This document shows, piece by piece, positions 24,787-32,512 of a stretch of DNA of 33,335 nucleotides. This stretch comes from Gammaproteobacteria bacterium (lineage in GTDB: Bacteria > Pseudomonadota > Gammaproteobacteria > S012-40), in assembly GCA_027021445.1 (NCBI GenBank), contig JALUUH010000118.1, positions 1 through 33,335 on the forward strand. Direction: 5' to 3'. Under the pieces are notes generated by a model, which had not been told where the DNA came from, made no database searches, and worked only from the letters and a program-made list of their open reading frames with translations. The position numbers were made by a program, and so were the translations under genes. How positions within the stretch are numbered: the stretch's first letter is position 1; each line of letters opens with the position of its first letter.

Positions 24787-25434
24787 CTATTTTATCTTCC
24801 CATTATTTTCTGCTTTTATTGTTTTCCACGATTCTGCAAAGAGGTCTTTTATTGCCATTTGATATGGTACTGGTAATTTATATTGATTCTTATACTTGGT
24901 TATCCATTTCCAAGTCAGTTTCTTCGTATCAAACAACCCCATATTGCCATGAAGAGTTCGAGTTGCTTTGAATGTATTTTCATCTTCAAAAACTAATGCG
25001 AACCCTAATGCGCCATCACCAACTTTAGCGCTTAATTCTTCAATAAATTTTTTAATTTCTGGATTATCCATTGATTGCTCAATCGCCGACGCGCTATCTA
25101 ACACTTGAACAAATTGATCAAGAATTTTCCAACCATTAGGGAGTTCGGATAAAATTATCTTTGGAATTATAATTACGTCGTCTGTTCCTATTTCATCCGT
25201 CCATCCTGAACCGACGATTATATCCAGTGACTTATTATCTGCGTTTTTATTGATCTGCGCGAAATCGACACCTGATGTCAACAACAGTGGAAATACAACA
25301 ACTTTACTCTTAGAGGTGTCAACATCATCCCTTTTATAGACACTTGTTTGCATATTTTTTTCTAACAATGCACACCCAGAAAAAAGTGCGAATACTGTTA
25401 TTAAAATTATTAATTTTCCAATTTTCTCAATCAT
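24787..25434 (-). CDS. Lipoprotein of unknown function
   Basis: 215 residues from the ATG at 25434, preceded by GAGGAAG; an in-frame upstream ATG (25515) would add an unconvincing 27-residue extension. The signal peptide ends in the lipobox FSGC (Cys21), so the protein is a lipid-anchored envelope protein. The mature part begins ALLEKNMQTSVYKRDD and continues with alternating beta-like stretches (VVVFPLLLTSG, DVIIIPKIILSEL) then an amphipathic C-terminal half. I recognise no family. It is followed by a strong terminator (24740-24775). A stretch just upstream resembles one near the next gene at 26413. Confidence 0.75.
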   Translation of the reverse strand: MIEKIGKLIILITVFALFSGCALLEKNMQTSVYKRDDVDTSKSKVVVFPLLLTSGVDFAQINKNADNKSLDIIVGSGWTDEIGTDDVIIIPKIILSELPNGWKILDQFVQVLDSASAIEQSMDNPEIKKFIEELSAKVGDGALGFALVFEDENTFKATRTLHGNMGLFDTKKLTWKWITKYKNQYKLPVPYQMAIKDLFAESWKTIKAENNGKIK

Positions 25435-25448
25435 AACTTCCTCTTTTT

Positions 25449-25528
25449 TGTTTTTTCGAGTAACCGATACTAAAGTTAGCACGGCGAGAATAATATCATT
25501 ATTTAAAAAATGCAACGCCTAAAAAATA
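25449..25528. repeat. Imperfect direct repeat, copy 1
   Basis: The stretch including GAGAATAATATCATTATTT (25485-25503 region) aligns with 26413-26492, roughly 70% identical by eye. It lies directly upstream of the lipoprotein gene and may carry its promoter. Confidence 0.5.
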
Positions 25529-25615
25529 AAAAATATTTATGTATTTATTTCGCGAAAATAATCATACAAAAACAACGAACCCTAGGCAATATATCAGTAC
25601 TAAAGGGGTCTACTA

Positions 25616-25706
25616 AAGGGGTCAGAGCCCTTAATATCTAATATCTTAATCTTAATAAAAGTAATTAAATAAACACTAAAGGATTATTAAAGGGCTCTGA
25701 CCCCTT
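25616..25706. repeat. 17-base inverted repeat flanking a 57-base spacer
   Basis: AAGGGGTCAGAGCCCTT at 25616-25632 and AAGGGCTCTGACCCCTT at 25690-25706 are exact reverse complements. A truncated extra copy of the left arm end (CTAAAGGGGTC) sits at 25600-25610. This looks like a REP/MITE-type element; related sequences are found near IS200/Y1-type transposases in other bacteria, as far as I recall. It is 8 bases past the 3' end of the barrel gene. Confidence 0.75.
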
Positions 25707-25713
25707 AATAATT

Positions 25714-26214
25714 CTACCAATGCATGCCTAGGGCTGTAATCGTAAACCCTATAAACATAAAAAACCCGTCATCATAATGATTTAAATTTTTTTCAATTTC
25801 AAAATTCCCATACCCAACTCCAGCTACAATATGGTTAAAACCAAAACTCACATCATCTTTTGTATTGTCACGAGAAAAAAAGTGCGCAAACCCAGCCATT
25901 ACCATGTATGGGGTCTCCTCTCTTTTTGTAACTAAAGATTGTTCATCTTCTTTGCCAGAAAACTGTGAAATTTGTTCATAACCAACTGAAACGTAATACG
26001 AATTATTCGAGCCAAAGTCTAGTTTTTTTCGCAATCTTAATTCAGGAATAATCAAATACCCGGTATAGTCACCATTGTTGCCATTTAATGAAAATATACT
26101 CGTATTGAGATCTAGTTCAACATGCATCCCTTCAACTCCTGCCATTACATTACTAAGGATAACTAAATTCTGAATGACAAATGCAATCAAACTTGTGTAA
26201 AAAATCTTTTTCAT
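25714..26214 (-). CDS. Small outer-membrane beta-barrel candidate
   Basis: 166 residues from the ATG at 26214, supported by GGAGAA 5 bases upstream; an in-frame ATG at 26295 would give a non-signal extension. A signal peptide (about 1-25, LSNVMA) precedes beta-strand-like alternation: MHVELDLNTSIFS, GYLIIPELRLRKKL, YYVSVGYEQISQF, PYMVMAGFAHFF, HIVAGVGYGNFEI and FFMFIGFTITALGMHW. The last residue is an aromatic Trp, the usual C-terminal signal for BAM-dependent insertion. An outer-membrane protein of eight or fewer strands is likely; its cargo or ligand is unknown. I recognise no family. Confidence 0.7.
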   Translation of the reverse strand: MKKIFYTSLIAFVIQNLVILSNVMAGVEGMHVELDLNTSIFSLNGNNGDYTGYLIIPELRLRKKLDFGSNNSYYVSVGYEQISQFSGKEDEQSLVTKREETPYMVMAGFAHFFSRDNTKDDVSFGFNHIVAGVGYGNFEIEKNLNHYDDGFFMFIGFTITALGMHW

Positions 26215-26412
26215 AAATTCTCCATATTTATTATTGGTTTTGCACTTTCCTGCTTCCACATGAAATATCCGAGTCTTATAATTTCCCTTTTTCAAAACAA
26301 TGTCAAAAAGTCTCGCGACAACGTCACTACTTCCAATTCGCGGGAATATAAAATATTTTTAAATACGAAAAATAGGAGGAATCGCTGTCTTTTTATTTTA
26401 TTTATTCGTTTA

Positions 26413-26492
26413 TTTTTTCCGCGTAACCAGTATTGGAATCAGCACAATGAGAACAATATCATTATTTGAAAAATTCAACGTCGATAAAATGT
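26413..26492. repeat. Imperfect direct repeat, copy 2
   Basis: Aligned to 25449-25528: the best-conserved blocks are GTAACC near the left end and CAATATCATTATTTGA (26454-26469). It lies about 200 bases upstream of the barrel gene. Confidence 0.5.
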
Positions 26493-26521
26493 ACATATAA
26501 ATGAGGCGAGTTTTAACTTAT

Positions 26522-26629
26522 TTATCTCTGCCTCTTAGCTGCTTTCACTTTTCTCCTCTCAAGCGCAGAAGTATTATTGAAAAGCAAAGCAATAAAAAAT
26601 GCAGGCACAGTAAAAATATTTTTGTTCAT
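26522..26629 (-). CDS. Tiny secreted ORF
   Basis: 35 residues: MNKNIFTVPAFFIALLFNN then TSALERRKVKAAKRQR. A good ribosome site (GAGGAGT) precedes the ATG, and the first 22 residues look like a signal peptide ending in TSA. The mature tail of about 13 residues is very basic. It could be a true small secreted peptide or the truncated 5' end of a larger gene. Its frame ends before the imperfect repeat at 26492. Confidence 0.35.
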   Translation of the reverse strand: MNKNIFTVPAFFIALLFNNTSALERRKVKAAKRQR

Positions 26630-26990
26630 TATTATTCGACTCCTCCCAAAGTATTGATACTCATAGCAAGATGCGTGCTCAAATAAATAAACTGTTGTTG
26701 TATAACGACATTAAAAAATAGTGGTAATTGTTTTCATTCGGAATTCGCTAGAGATGTAAAATCAATCGACAGATAAAAAAATCGTTTTCAAAATATTGAG
26801 CAACTTGATATCGCCCGGATAAGTTATGGCTTGCGCCTCAACAGTGCGCCGATGACTAAGAGATGGACACGCAATAACTTTTCGGTTTTGCAGAACAATA
26901 TTTTGCGGGGTTTAAGATGTTGTTGAGGTTAGGTTTATAATTGCAGCTAAGGTAGGTAAACTAATAGTCAGGGCACGGTTATTGACAGCC
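26630..26990. other. Noncoding gap at the 3' end of the cso operon
   Basis: About 360 bases between the csoS1D stop and the tiny secreted ORF, with no credible ORF. I see no clear terminator hairpin close to the csoS1D stop. Confidence 0.5.
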
Positions 26991-27605
26991 TTAAACACCA
27001 CTGAGACTTTGTACCGCATGCACAGCAGCATGTGCAGCTGCATCTATATCGGCTTCTTTTCCAGCCAATGTTAAGCGTCCATACGCACCAACTGCCCGTG
27101 CATCAACTAAGGTAATATTTGCGGCCTTTTCGGCCTCGTTGGCGGCATAGACAATGTAACCCGCGGGTTCTGTTTCAAGGATAAACATACTCTGGCCCGG
27201 CAAAATCATTGAGCCTCTTCTATCTTGCCGATTAATCAATACCGAATGATCTGGGGTAATAGAGCGAACTGTTTCACTCCATGCAACACGACATTTTTGG
27301 CGCTCATGTTCCGCCGTACGCAATGAATATAAAACTGCACGACCGGCTTCTATAACATCACTTTGATCTCGATGGTGAAACACCATGGAGCCAAACGCAC
27401 GTTCGACAACTTGCTGGCCAAGATGAACACGAGTCGCTTTTAATGCAACATCGGTTAACCGGTGAATCGCCATGCCAGGGGCAACTTCCATCCACAAGCA
27501 AGCATCGCCAGGCACAGGTAAAAAACCTTGCGACACCGTCGCCATATAGGCTGCTAGCTGCGGCTGCAATGAGTCAATGAACACATAAGTACGTAATTTA
27601 ATCAT
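26991..27605 (-). CDS. csoS1D: Carboxysome shell protein CsoS1D (tandem BMC)
   Basis: 204 residues, made of two tandem bacterial microcompartment domains (about 1-105 and 106-204). The first shows [20 protein letters not shown]; the second opens at [20 protein letters not shown] and ends in [15 protein letters not shown]. CsoS1D trimers stack into hexagonal pseudohexamers with a large, gated central pore thought to pass RuBP and 3-phosphoglycerate. It is the last gene of the cso run seen here, 25 bases after cbbR paralogue 2. The length is close to that of proteobacterial CsoS1D proteins that lack the N-terminal extension. Confidence 0.9.
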   Translation of the reverse strand: MIKLRTYVFIDSLQPQLAAYMATVSQGFLPVPGDACLWMEVAPGMAIHRLTDVALKATRVHLGQQVVERAFGSMVFHHRDQSDVIEAGRAVLYSLRTAEHERQKCRVAWSETVRSITPDHSVLINRQDRRGSMILPGQSMFILETEPAGYIVYAANEAEKAANITLVDARAVGAYGRLTLAGKEADIDAAAHAAVHAVQSLSGV

Positions 27606-27630
27606 TGTAATTTCCAGCGCCCAGATTCAG

Positions 27631-28665
27631 TTAATTTTGATTACTATTCGACAAACGCTGATTTTTGTGACGACTAGAAAACCCTGCATATAAATCTTTC
27701 ATACGCTTTCGTATGATAGGTTCATTTGATTTTGCAAACTCAAGGAATGTTTCTGCGATCAATGATAACTCTTTCCCCTTGGCGTGAACCAGATACCAAT
27801 TTTTCTCAATCGGGAAACCTTTAACATCTAATACGCTTACAGACCCATTGACACCATCCAATGACAGCGTGTGTAAGGATAATATAGCAACCCCTAAACC
27901 ACCTATGACAGCATGTTTTATCGCCTCATTACTGCCCAGGTCCATTCTTATATTAGGCACAAGATCATGCTCAGCAAAAAGCTTCATTGCCGTATTTCGA
28001 ATTCCGGAACCCGCTTCTCTGGAGATAAAAGGTTCTTCGACTAAGCGTTGGATGCTAATGTTCGAATCTTTACACAAGGGATGATCTTGGGATGCCATTA
28101 CCACCAACGGATTGGGGGCAAATGGAAACGATTCAAGATCAAGCCCATGTTCGGGTGGGCGACCCAGTATATATAAATCGTCTTCGTTATTATAAATACG
28201 TTCAAATATTCGCTCTCGATTCGTCACTTTCAAAGAGACATCAACCCCCGGATATAATTTACAAAATTCTCCGAGTATTTCAGGTGCAAAATATTTTGCA
28301 GTACTAATAACAGCTAGCCGTAGTCGGCCACTACGCAGCCCTTTAATTTCTCCTATGCGGGTATCCAGATTGGAGAGATTTTCAAATATTTTTCTGATCG
28401 CCTGATATAATTCTTCACCTGCCTCGGTCGTTCTGATTTGTCGACCCGCTTGATCGATTAGTGGCAACTCCATCACATCTGTCAATTTTTTTAATTGTGT
28501 AGACACAGTAGGCTGGGTTAAATGCAATTCTTCTGCAGCCCTGGTAAAGTTACTCAGTCTAACAACTGCTTCGAATACTTGCATTTGGCGAAAGGTGGTA
28601 TGACGAATCAAATAGTCAGGTAATCCACCCTTGAATCGTGAAACACTATTTTGAAAGTTTGCCAT
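27631..28665 (-). CDS. cbbR: LysR-type regulator, CbbR-like (paralogue 2, within the cso operon)
   Basis: 344 residues with the LysR winged-helix head (FRQMQVFEAVVRLSNFTRAA, TQPTVSTQLKKLTDV) and a periplasmic-binding-type effector half starting about 115 (RSGRLRLAVISTAKYFAPEI). By eye it is about two thirds identical to the CbbR at 18444, with the strongest match in the DNA-binding part and around FISREAGSGIR, SNEAIKHAV and SLHTLSLDG. It sits on the cso strand between the mcdB-like ORF (42 bases upstream) and csoS1D (25 bases downstream), so it would be co-transcribed with the shell genes and may form a feedback loop. Confidence 0.9.
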   Translation of the reverse strand: MANFQNSVSRFKGGLPDYLIRHTTFRQMQVFEAVVRLSNFTRAAEELHLTQPTVSTQLKKLTDVMELPLIDQAGRQIRTTEAGEELYQAIRKIFENLSNLDTRIGEIKGLRSGRLRLAVISTAKYFAPEILGEFCKLYPGVDVSLKVTNRERIFERIYNNEDDLYILGRPPEHGLDLESFPFAPNPLVVMASQDHPLCKDSNISIQRLVEEPFISREAGSGIRNTAMKLFAEHDLVPNIRMDLGSNEAIKHAVIGGLGVAILSLHTLSLDGVNGSVSVLDVKGFPIEKNWYLVHAKGKELSLIAETFLEFAKSNEPIIRKRMKDLYAGFSSRHKNQRLSNSNQN

Positions 28666-28707
28666 AGATTAACTTCGATAAGCAGTTAAACATAAAACCT
28701 TAACGAA

Positions 28708-28878
28708 TCAATCAGGCCAGACACGGCGGGAGGGAAAAGCGTGAAACGTTTTATCCCTATTTTTTTTTGCAGAAACTGCGCTGGATGATCCAGATGCGTT
28801 CTGCATTTTTTCTTCTGAGGATACACTTTTATCTTTAGTACTTTTTGCATTTGGAGCTTGCTTTTTTGCAGTCGCCAT
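28708..28878 (-). CDS. Second McdB-like small protein inside the cso operon
   Basis: 56 residues, too short for a routine ORF scan. Lys/Ser/Ala-rich and apparently disordered (MATAKKQAPNAKSTKDK at the start), it ends FHAFPSRRVWPD with Trp54. The tail fits F-x-S-[KR]-R-V-W-P-D, shared with the McdB-like ORF at 19504. GAGG precedes the ATG by 7 bases. It lies 30 bases after acRAF and 42 before cbbR paralogue 2. The Trp-containing tail is the piece thought to recruit McdB to the carboxysome, so it is probably a carboxysome-associated peptide; without a neighbouring McdA its positioning role is uncertain. Confidence 0.75.
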   Translation of the reverse strand: MATAKKQAPNAKSTKDKSVSSEEKMQNASGSSSAVSAKKNRDKTFHAFPSRRVWPD

Positions 28879-28908
28879 AACTCAACCTCATCATTATTTT
28901 TTCTATTA

Positions 28909-29175
28909 CTAATGCGTCATTCTTGCAGCAGGAACAAGCTCATCCATGAGGTTCGCGTAACGCAACATGTCTTCTCCAATTTCGTTTTCATCCTCCTTTG
29001 AATGAAGCGTAATGGACACATGGGTACGTCCAAAGCTCATATCAGGGTAGTAATCTTCACTCTCTGAGAGATCTGCCGCTTTTTCTAAAAACTCACGCGT
29101 TTGCTCATAATCAGAAAATTCGACGCGGCGCTCAAGCCGAGCTGGTTTTTTTCGTACAAACCAATTTGAACTCAT
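28909..29175 (-). CDS. acRAF: pterin-4a-carbinolamine dehydratase-like Rubisco assembly factor
   Basis: 88 residues. The fold is that of pterin-4a-carbinolamine dehydratase (ARLERRVEFSDYEQTREFLEK; the PDMSFGRTHVSITLHSKE block), but this cso-linked version is known as acRAF and is reported to help form IA Rubisco assembly rather than dehydrate pterins. The dehydratase active-site histidine pair is not obvious here, in agreement with that. It sits between the bacterioferritin-like gene (25 bases) and the second mcdB-like ORF on the cso strand. Its Rubisco partner genes (cbbLS) would lie beyond the right edge. Confidence 0.85.
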   Translation of the reverse strand: MSSNWFVRKKPARLERRVEFSDYEQTREFLEKAADLSESEDYYPDMSFGRTHVSITLHSKEDENEIGEDMLRYANLMDELVPAARMTH

Positions 29176-29200
29176 AAATGCCTCCGGTGATATGTCATAC

Positions 29201-29662
29201 TTAATGTTTAATGCTTGTTTGCCACAAAGAATTCACATGATTCGCATGTTCTTTCTCTTCACTTAGCAGTGCTGCAAAAAATATCCGATTTTCATCATCA
29301 TTTGCTTGAATGCAATATTCAACGGCACGCTCATAAAACGCGATGATTTCGTGCTCAAGCCCAATCACATGTTCAATCAATTGTGACAACGACCCATTCA
29401 ATTTTGCGGGACGCAAATGACTCGCATTAGGGGCAAACCCCAAAGCAATTATTCGTCCAATAATTCTCTCAGCATGCTGTAGCTCATCTTGCGCTTCATT
29501 TTTAAAACGCACACTTAAATCAGGCATTCCTTTTATCAACAAAAGACTAGAGAGCGATAAATACTGCTGAACTGCGGAAAGCTCATAACTCAAAGCTCTT
29601 CCAAGATAGCCCAGTATAACCTCATCCTGAACCATGCCCGCCGCCGACAATTGATTACTCAT
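29201..29662 (-). CDS. Bacterioferritin-like ferroxidase in the cso operon
   Basis: 153 residues from the ATG at 29662; an in-frame TTG at 29692 would add ten and is less likely. The ferritin di-iron ligands are visible: Glu in SYELSAVQQY, an ExxH in QDELQHAERI, Glu in LEHEIIAFYE, and a second ExxH in SEEKEHANHV. The residue after the Glu of the first ExxH is Leu, so the haem-ligating Met of E. coli Bfr (Met52) is missing. A bacterioferritin-like gene in this position is a standard cso neighbour in several chemoautotrophs, but its role there is not understood. It could manage iron near the carboxysome. Confidence 0.88.
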   Translation of the reverse strand: MSNQLSAAGMVQDEVILGYLGRALSYELSAVQQYLSLSSLLLIKGMPDLSVRFKNEAQDELQHAERIIGRIIALGFAPNASHLRPAKLNGSLSQLIEHVIGLEHEIIAFYERAVEYCIQANDDENRIFFAALLSEEKEHANHVNSLWQTSIKH

Positions 29663-29725
29663 AGTGCTTTCATTCTCATTAGAGCTAGGCAAGGCTGGAT
29701 AACTCCGGCCTCACCCAATGCCAGT

Positions 29726-30022
29726 CTATGCTTTGCTAGCGTCAAGTATTGGCTCAACTTCTTTATGTGGACGCGCAATAATGTGTGCTGACACTAGGCC
29801 ATCACCAACACGTTCACAAGCATCGGCTCCTGCACGAACAGCTGCATTCACCGCACCTGTCTCGCCACGAACCAATACAGTCACATATCCGCCGCCAACA
29901 AACTCACGCGCGATCAAGCGTACTTCAGCCGCTTTAGTCATCGCGTCAGCTGCTTCAATCGCTGGAACTAAACCGCGTGTTTCAATCATACCTAAGGCAA
30001 TACCGTAAGTTTCATGTGCCAT
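29726..30022 (-). CDS. csoS1: Carboxysome shell hexamer protein CsoS1 (copy 2)
   Basis: 98 residues, one BMC domain: YGIALGMIETRGLVPAIEAA, the pore-lining segment FVGGGYVTVLVRG, and the typical end VGDGLVSAHIIARPHKEVEP. These hexamers tile the alpha-carboxysome facets. Apart from the last few residues and one Ala for Gly, it is identical to the gene 34 bases upstream (30057), and their DNA is also close to identical over most of the coding region. A variant C-terminal tail (ILDASKA) distinguishes it. A single BMC like this is expected to be called csoS1A, B or C; I cannot say which. Confidence 0.93.
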   Translation of the reverse strand: MAHETYGIALGMIETRGLVPAIEAADAMTKAAEVRLIAREFVGGGYVTVLVRGETGAVNAAVRAGADACERVGDGLVSAHIIARPHKEVEPILDASKA

Positions 30023-30056
30023 GGTGTTACTCTCCTATATAGTGGTGATTTACAAA

Positions 30057-30365
30057 TTACAAAGTTCGATTCGTGCTAGACATGCTGAGCGTAGGCTCAA
30101 CTTCTTTATGAGGACGTGCAATTATGTGTGCTGACACTAGGCCATCACCAACACGCTCACAAGCATCTGCACCTGCACGAACAGCAGCGTTAACAGCGCC
30201 AGTCTCGCCACGTACCAGTACCGTTACATATCCGCCGCCAACAAACTCTCGACCGATCAAACGTACTTCCGCAGCTTTTGTCATTGCATCGGCTGCTTCG
30301 ATAGCGGGTACTAAGCCACGGGTTTCTATCATTCCAAGCGCAATACCATAATTGTTTTCGCTCAT
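30057..30365 (-). CDS. csoS1: Carboxysome shell hexamer protein CsoS1 (copy 1)
   Basis: 102 residues, one BMC domain, nearly the same as the downstream copy: YGIALGMIETRGLVPAIEAA, IGREFVGGGYVTV, and the closing VGDGLVSAHIIARPHKEVEP. Its last residues (TLSMSSTNRTL) differ. The pair probably arose by tandem duplication kept alike by gene conversion. Only two hexamer genes are present, against three (csoS1C, A, B) in the well-known Halothiobacillus operon. Ribosome site GGAGATAAG is 6 bases before the ATG. Confidence 0.93.
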   Translation of the reverse strand: MSENNYGIALGMIETRGLVPAIEAADAMTKAAEVRLIGREFVGGGYVTVLVRGETGAVNAAVRAGADACERVGDGLVSAHIIARPHKEVEPTLSMSSTNRTL

Positions 30366-30410
30366 TGCCTTATCTCCATCTTGATGAATTAAAATTACTC
30401 TATAAAACGA

Positions 30411-30680
30411 CTAAATTTTTTTACCGGGACTATCGTCTGCATCCCAATGGTCAATAATTCCACCTACCGTCAGGTCTGTTAACACACTGGGATCATCACA
30501 GGCATATCGCCCCGCAGATCCACTGACAACAAAAACCCAATTACCATCTTGACAACCACAGGGATCTACAGCCACCTGAGTCTTGCCCTTAGTATCTCGC
30601 AGGACTCGCAAACTTAAGTGCTGCAATCCGGAGTGACGCTGAGTACAGACCAAAGACCCAACTACCTGCAAAATTTCCAC
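30411..30680 (-). CDS. csoS4B: Carboxysome vertex protein CsoS4B
   Basis: 89 residues with the bacterial microcompartment vertex (BMV, CcmL/EutN-like) fold: EILQVVGSLVCTQRHSGLQH at the start, TQVAVDPCGCQDGNWVFVVS in the middle, and LTDLTVGGIIDHWD near the end. CsoS4 proteins form pentamers that cap the vertices of the icosahedral shell. It follows csoS4A by 5 bases. Its C-terminus DADDSPGKKI is short and polar, typical of the B paralogue. Confidence 0.92.
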   Translation of the reverse strand: MEILQVVGSLVCTQRHSGLQHLSLRVLRDTKGKTQVAVDPCGCQDGNWVFVVSGSAGRYACDDPSVLTDLTVGGIIDHWDADDSPGKKI

Positions 30681-30685
30681 TAAAC

Positions 30686-30931
30686 TTAATCCTCTTCCCA
30701 GTAATCAATGATTCCAACAATCGTTAAATCACTGGGATATTCTTTACTTCCCGCCGCTTCTCGCGCGGCAGAGCTACCCACACATAAAACCCAGTCTCCA
30801 GGGGAACAACCAACGGAATCTACCGCAACTAACTGGGTTTTCCCATCTCTTACCACTTGTAAATTTTTATGCTCCATACCCGGAATTCGGTTAGTCGCAA
30901 CTAGCGGTTTTACAATTTTGCAAATTTTCAT
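30686..30931 (-). CDS. csoS4A: Carboxysome vertex protein CsoS4A
   Basis: 81 residues with the vertex fold: MKICKIVKPLVATNRIPG, LVAVDSVGCSPGDWVLCVGS, SDLTIVGIIDYWEED. It forms pentamers at shell vertices with CsoS4B. The start codon shares one base with the stop of csoSCA at 30931, indicating translational coupling, and csoS4B follows 5 bases later. This order (csoSCA-csoS4A-csoS4B) is the same as in other alpha-carboxysome operons. Confidence 0.93.
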   Translation of the reverse strand: MKICKIVKPLVATNRIPGMEHKNLQVVRDGKTQLVAVDSVGCSPGDWVLCVGSSAAREAAGSKEYPSDLTIVGIIDYWEED

Positions 30932-32427
30932 TAGTGCGCTCCTTGCTGTTCAATTGAAAGCGAGCATCCTATAGTTTCTGCACAGTTATCAGCATTGCAG
31001 TCCCGTACCATCATTAAAGTGTGCAACATACCTTGCTCGTATAGTGTATTAAAGCGATGCTTTAAAGCGGCATCAAGCTGATGACAGCGATCTACTGCGC
31101 GCTCACGTGCCCCTGGAACCTGGCCGTGATAATCGTTTCTAATCACGACAGGAATGGGCAAACCACGAGATACATTCAGGCCACTAAATATTTTAATCCC
31201 GACATCTAGATCTCGGGCACCTTCCTCAACCGTCTTTAAATAGGCAAAATAGGTTAAGTTGCGTAACTGGATTTCTTCAAACCCGATACCCATGCCGATA
31301 AATCGTTCTTGGTGTCCGGCATCTTCATATTGTCCGTTGTAATACTCTCGTACATACTTCACTTGTGAAATATTGTTGGCAAATAGCTTGGCTACAAATC
31401 GTAACATTCCTTCACTCGAAACAGCTTCTTGGGCTTGTGCAATAAAATCGTATATAACTTCATCTATATTTACATGCGCCGCATTGGCGACTACACCTTG
31501 CACAGCCTGGTAATCGATATAATTTAATGGATCAATATAACTGTCGACATCCGGTAAATGAATTCGGATCGAATCATTATCGGTATCAATGCCAATCAAT
31601 AAAAGATCAATCGAAGCACCACAGCAAAAACTATTTTCCACGCCTTGCTGAAAGGCTAGCAATCGTGACGCGGCTCCTTCAGCAGCTTTGACTGCATCAC
31701 TACCGTGCGCGGCACAACCTTCGGTGCTCGGTGCACTACTGCTATAGTGATATACAGCGACCTTCAAATAACGTGTTGCGGCATCTGCACTATTTGGTTT
31801 TGACTCTCGATAGCGTAGCATTTCGGTCTCAACCCACTTTTGCAAACTGTCATCAATATCAAACATTGCGCCCGCATAGGATTTTCGTCGCACCGATTTA
31901 TAAGGGAGGCGCAACACATATCGAATCACATGCGCTAAACGTCCGTCGGCACAAGGAGATACATCAACCGTGTGAAACCCACACTTATTTATAAAATCTT
32001 GAAAATCTTTGTCTGCTACTCCCGCGAGTGGTCTAGCCGTAAAAAACTCATCCGACATGCGGCGAAATGTTTCAAACACACACCACACATATAACTGGCC
32101 TATATCAACGGATTTAATCCATTCATCAACCAGCATATTTTCCGGCAGCTCAAAGCCTAACTGCTCACGTGCAACGGCTTGCGCTCGGAAGGCAAAATTT
32201 GCAACATGTTGCAAACCCGATATTTGCTTCAGACATGCTTCTATTTTTGCAAAAGACTGTTTAATTTTTTGCTCATAGTGGTAAAGCTTAAAATTTTCAT
32301 CAGCACTATTAACGCTAACACCAGACCCATAAGCAACAGCGCTACATGGCGCCGCTGCCAACCGTACTGACGGCTGTGCACGTCCCATTTTGCGTTTGCG
32401 TTTGCTTTTGGTTCTGGCATTAAACAT
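30931..32427 (-). CDS. csoSCA: Carboxysomal carbonic anhydrase CsoSCA
   Basis: 498 residues. The N-terminus (TKSKRKRKMGR) is basic and disordered, as in other CsoSCA proteins that dock to Rubisco. Zinc ligands by motif: Cys159 in SPCADGRLAH with Asp161 and Arg163, His227 in VYHYSSS, and Cys238 in STEGCAAHG. The spacings (68 from Cys to His, 11 from His to the second Cys) agree within one residue with those I recall for Halothiobacillus (C173/H242/C253). The enzyme converts bicarbonate to CO2 for Rubisco inside the shell. It is between csoS2 (85 bases) and csoS4A (1-base overlap). The length is normal. Confidence 0.95.
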   Translation of the reverse strand: MFNARTKSKRKRKMGRAQPSVRLAAAPCSAVAYGSGVSVNSADENFKLYHYEQKIKQSFAKIEACLKQISGLQHVANFAFRAQAVAREQLGFELPENMLVDEWIKSVDIGQLYVWCVFETFRRMSDEFFTARPLAGVADKDFQDFINKCGFHTVDVSPCADGRLAHVIRYVLRLPYKSVRRKSYAGAMFDIDDSLQKWVETEMLRYRESKPNSADAATRYLKVAVYHYSSSAPSTEGCAAHGSDAVKAAEGAASRLLAFQQGVENSFCCGASIDLLLIGIDTDNDSIRIHLPDVDSYIDPLNYIDYQAVQGVVANAAHVNIDEVIYDFIAQAQEAVSSEGMLRFVAKLFANNISQVKYVREYYNGQYEDAGHQERFIGMGIGFEEIQLRNLTYFAYLKTVEEGARDLDVGIKIFSGLNVSRGLPIPVVIRNDYHGQVPGARERAVDRCHQLDAALKHRFNTLYEQGMLHTLMMVRDCNADNCAETIGCSLSIEQQGAH

Positions 32428-32512
32428 TTACGTTACTCTTACTTAAGCTTTCATTCTAAGGTTTGATCATCACAAGCTGTTTATCCATGATAATGAGCGC
32501 TCATTTGACCGA

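Noticed and set aside
29718-30008. Plus-strand ORF opposite csoS1, and its twin at 30124-30351
   Set aside because: Both are mirror images of the two near-identical BMC genes; their similarity to each other only reflects the csoS1 duplication.
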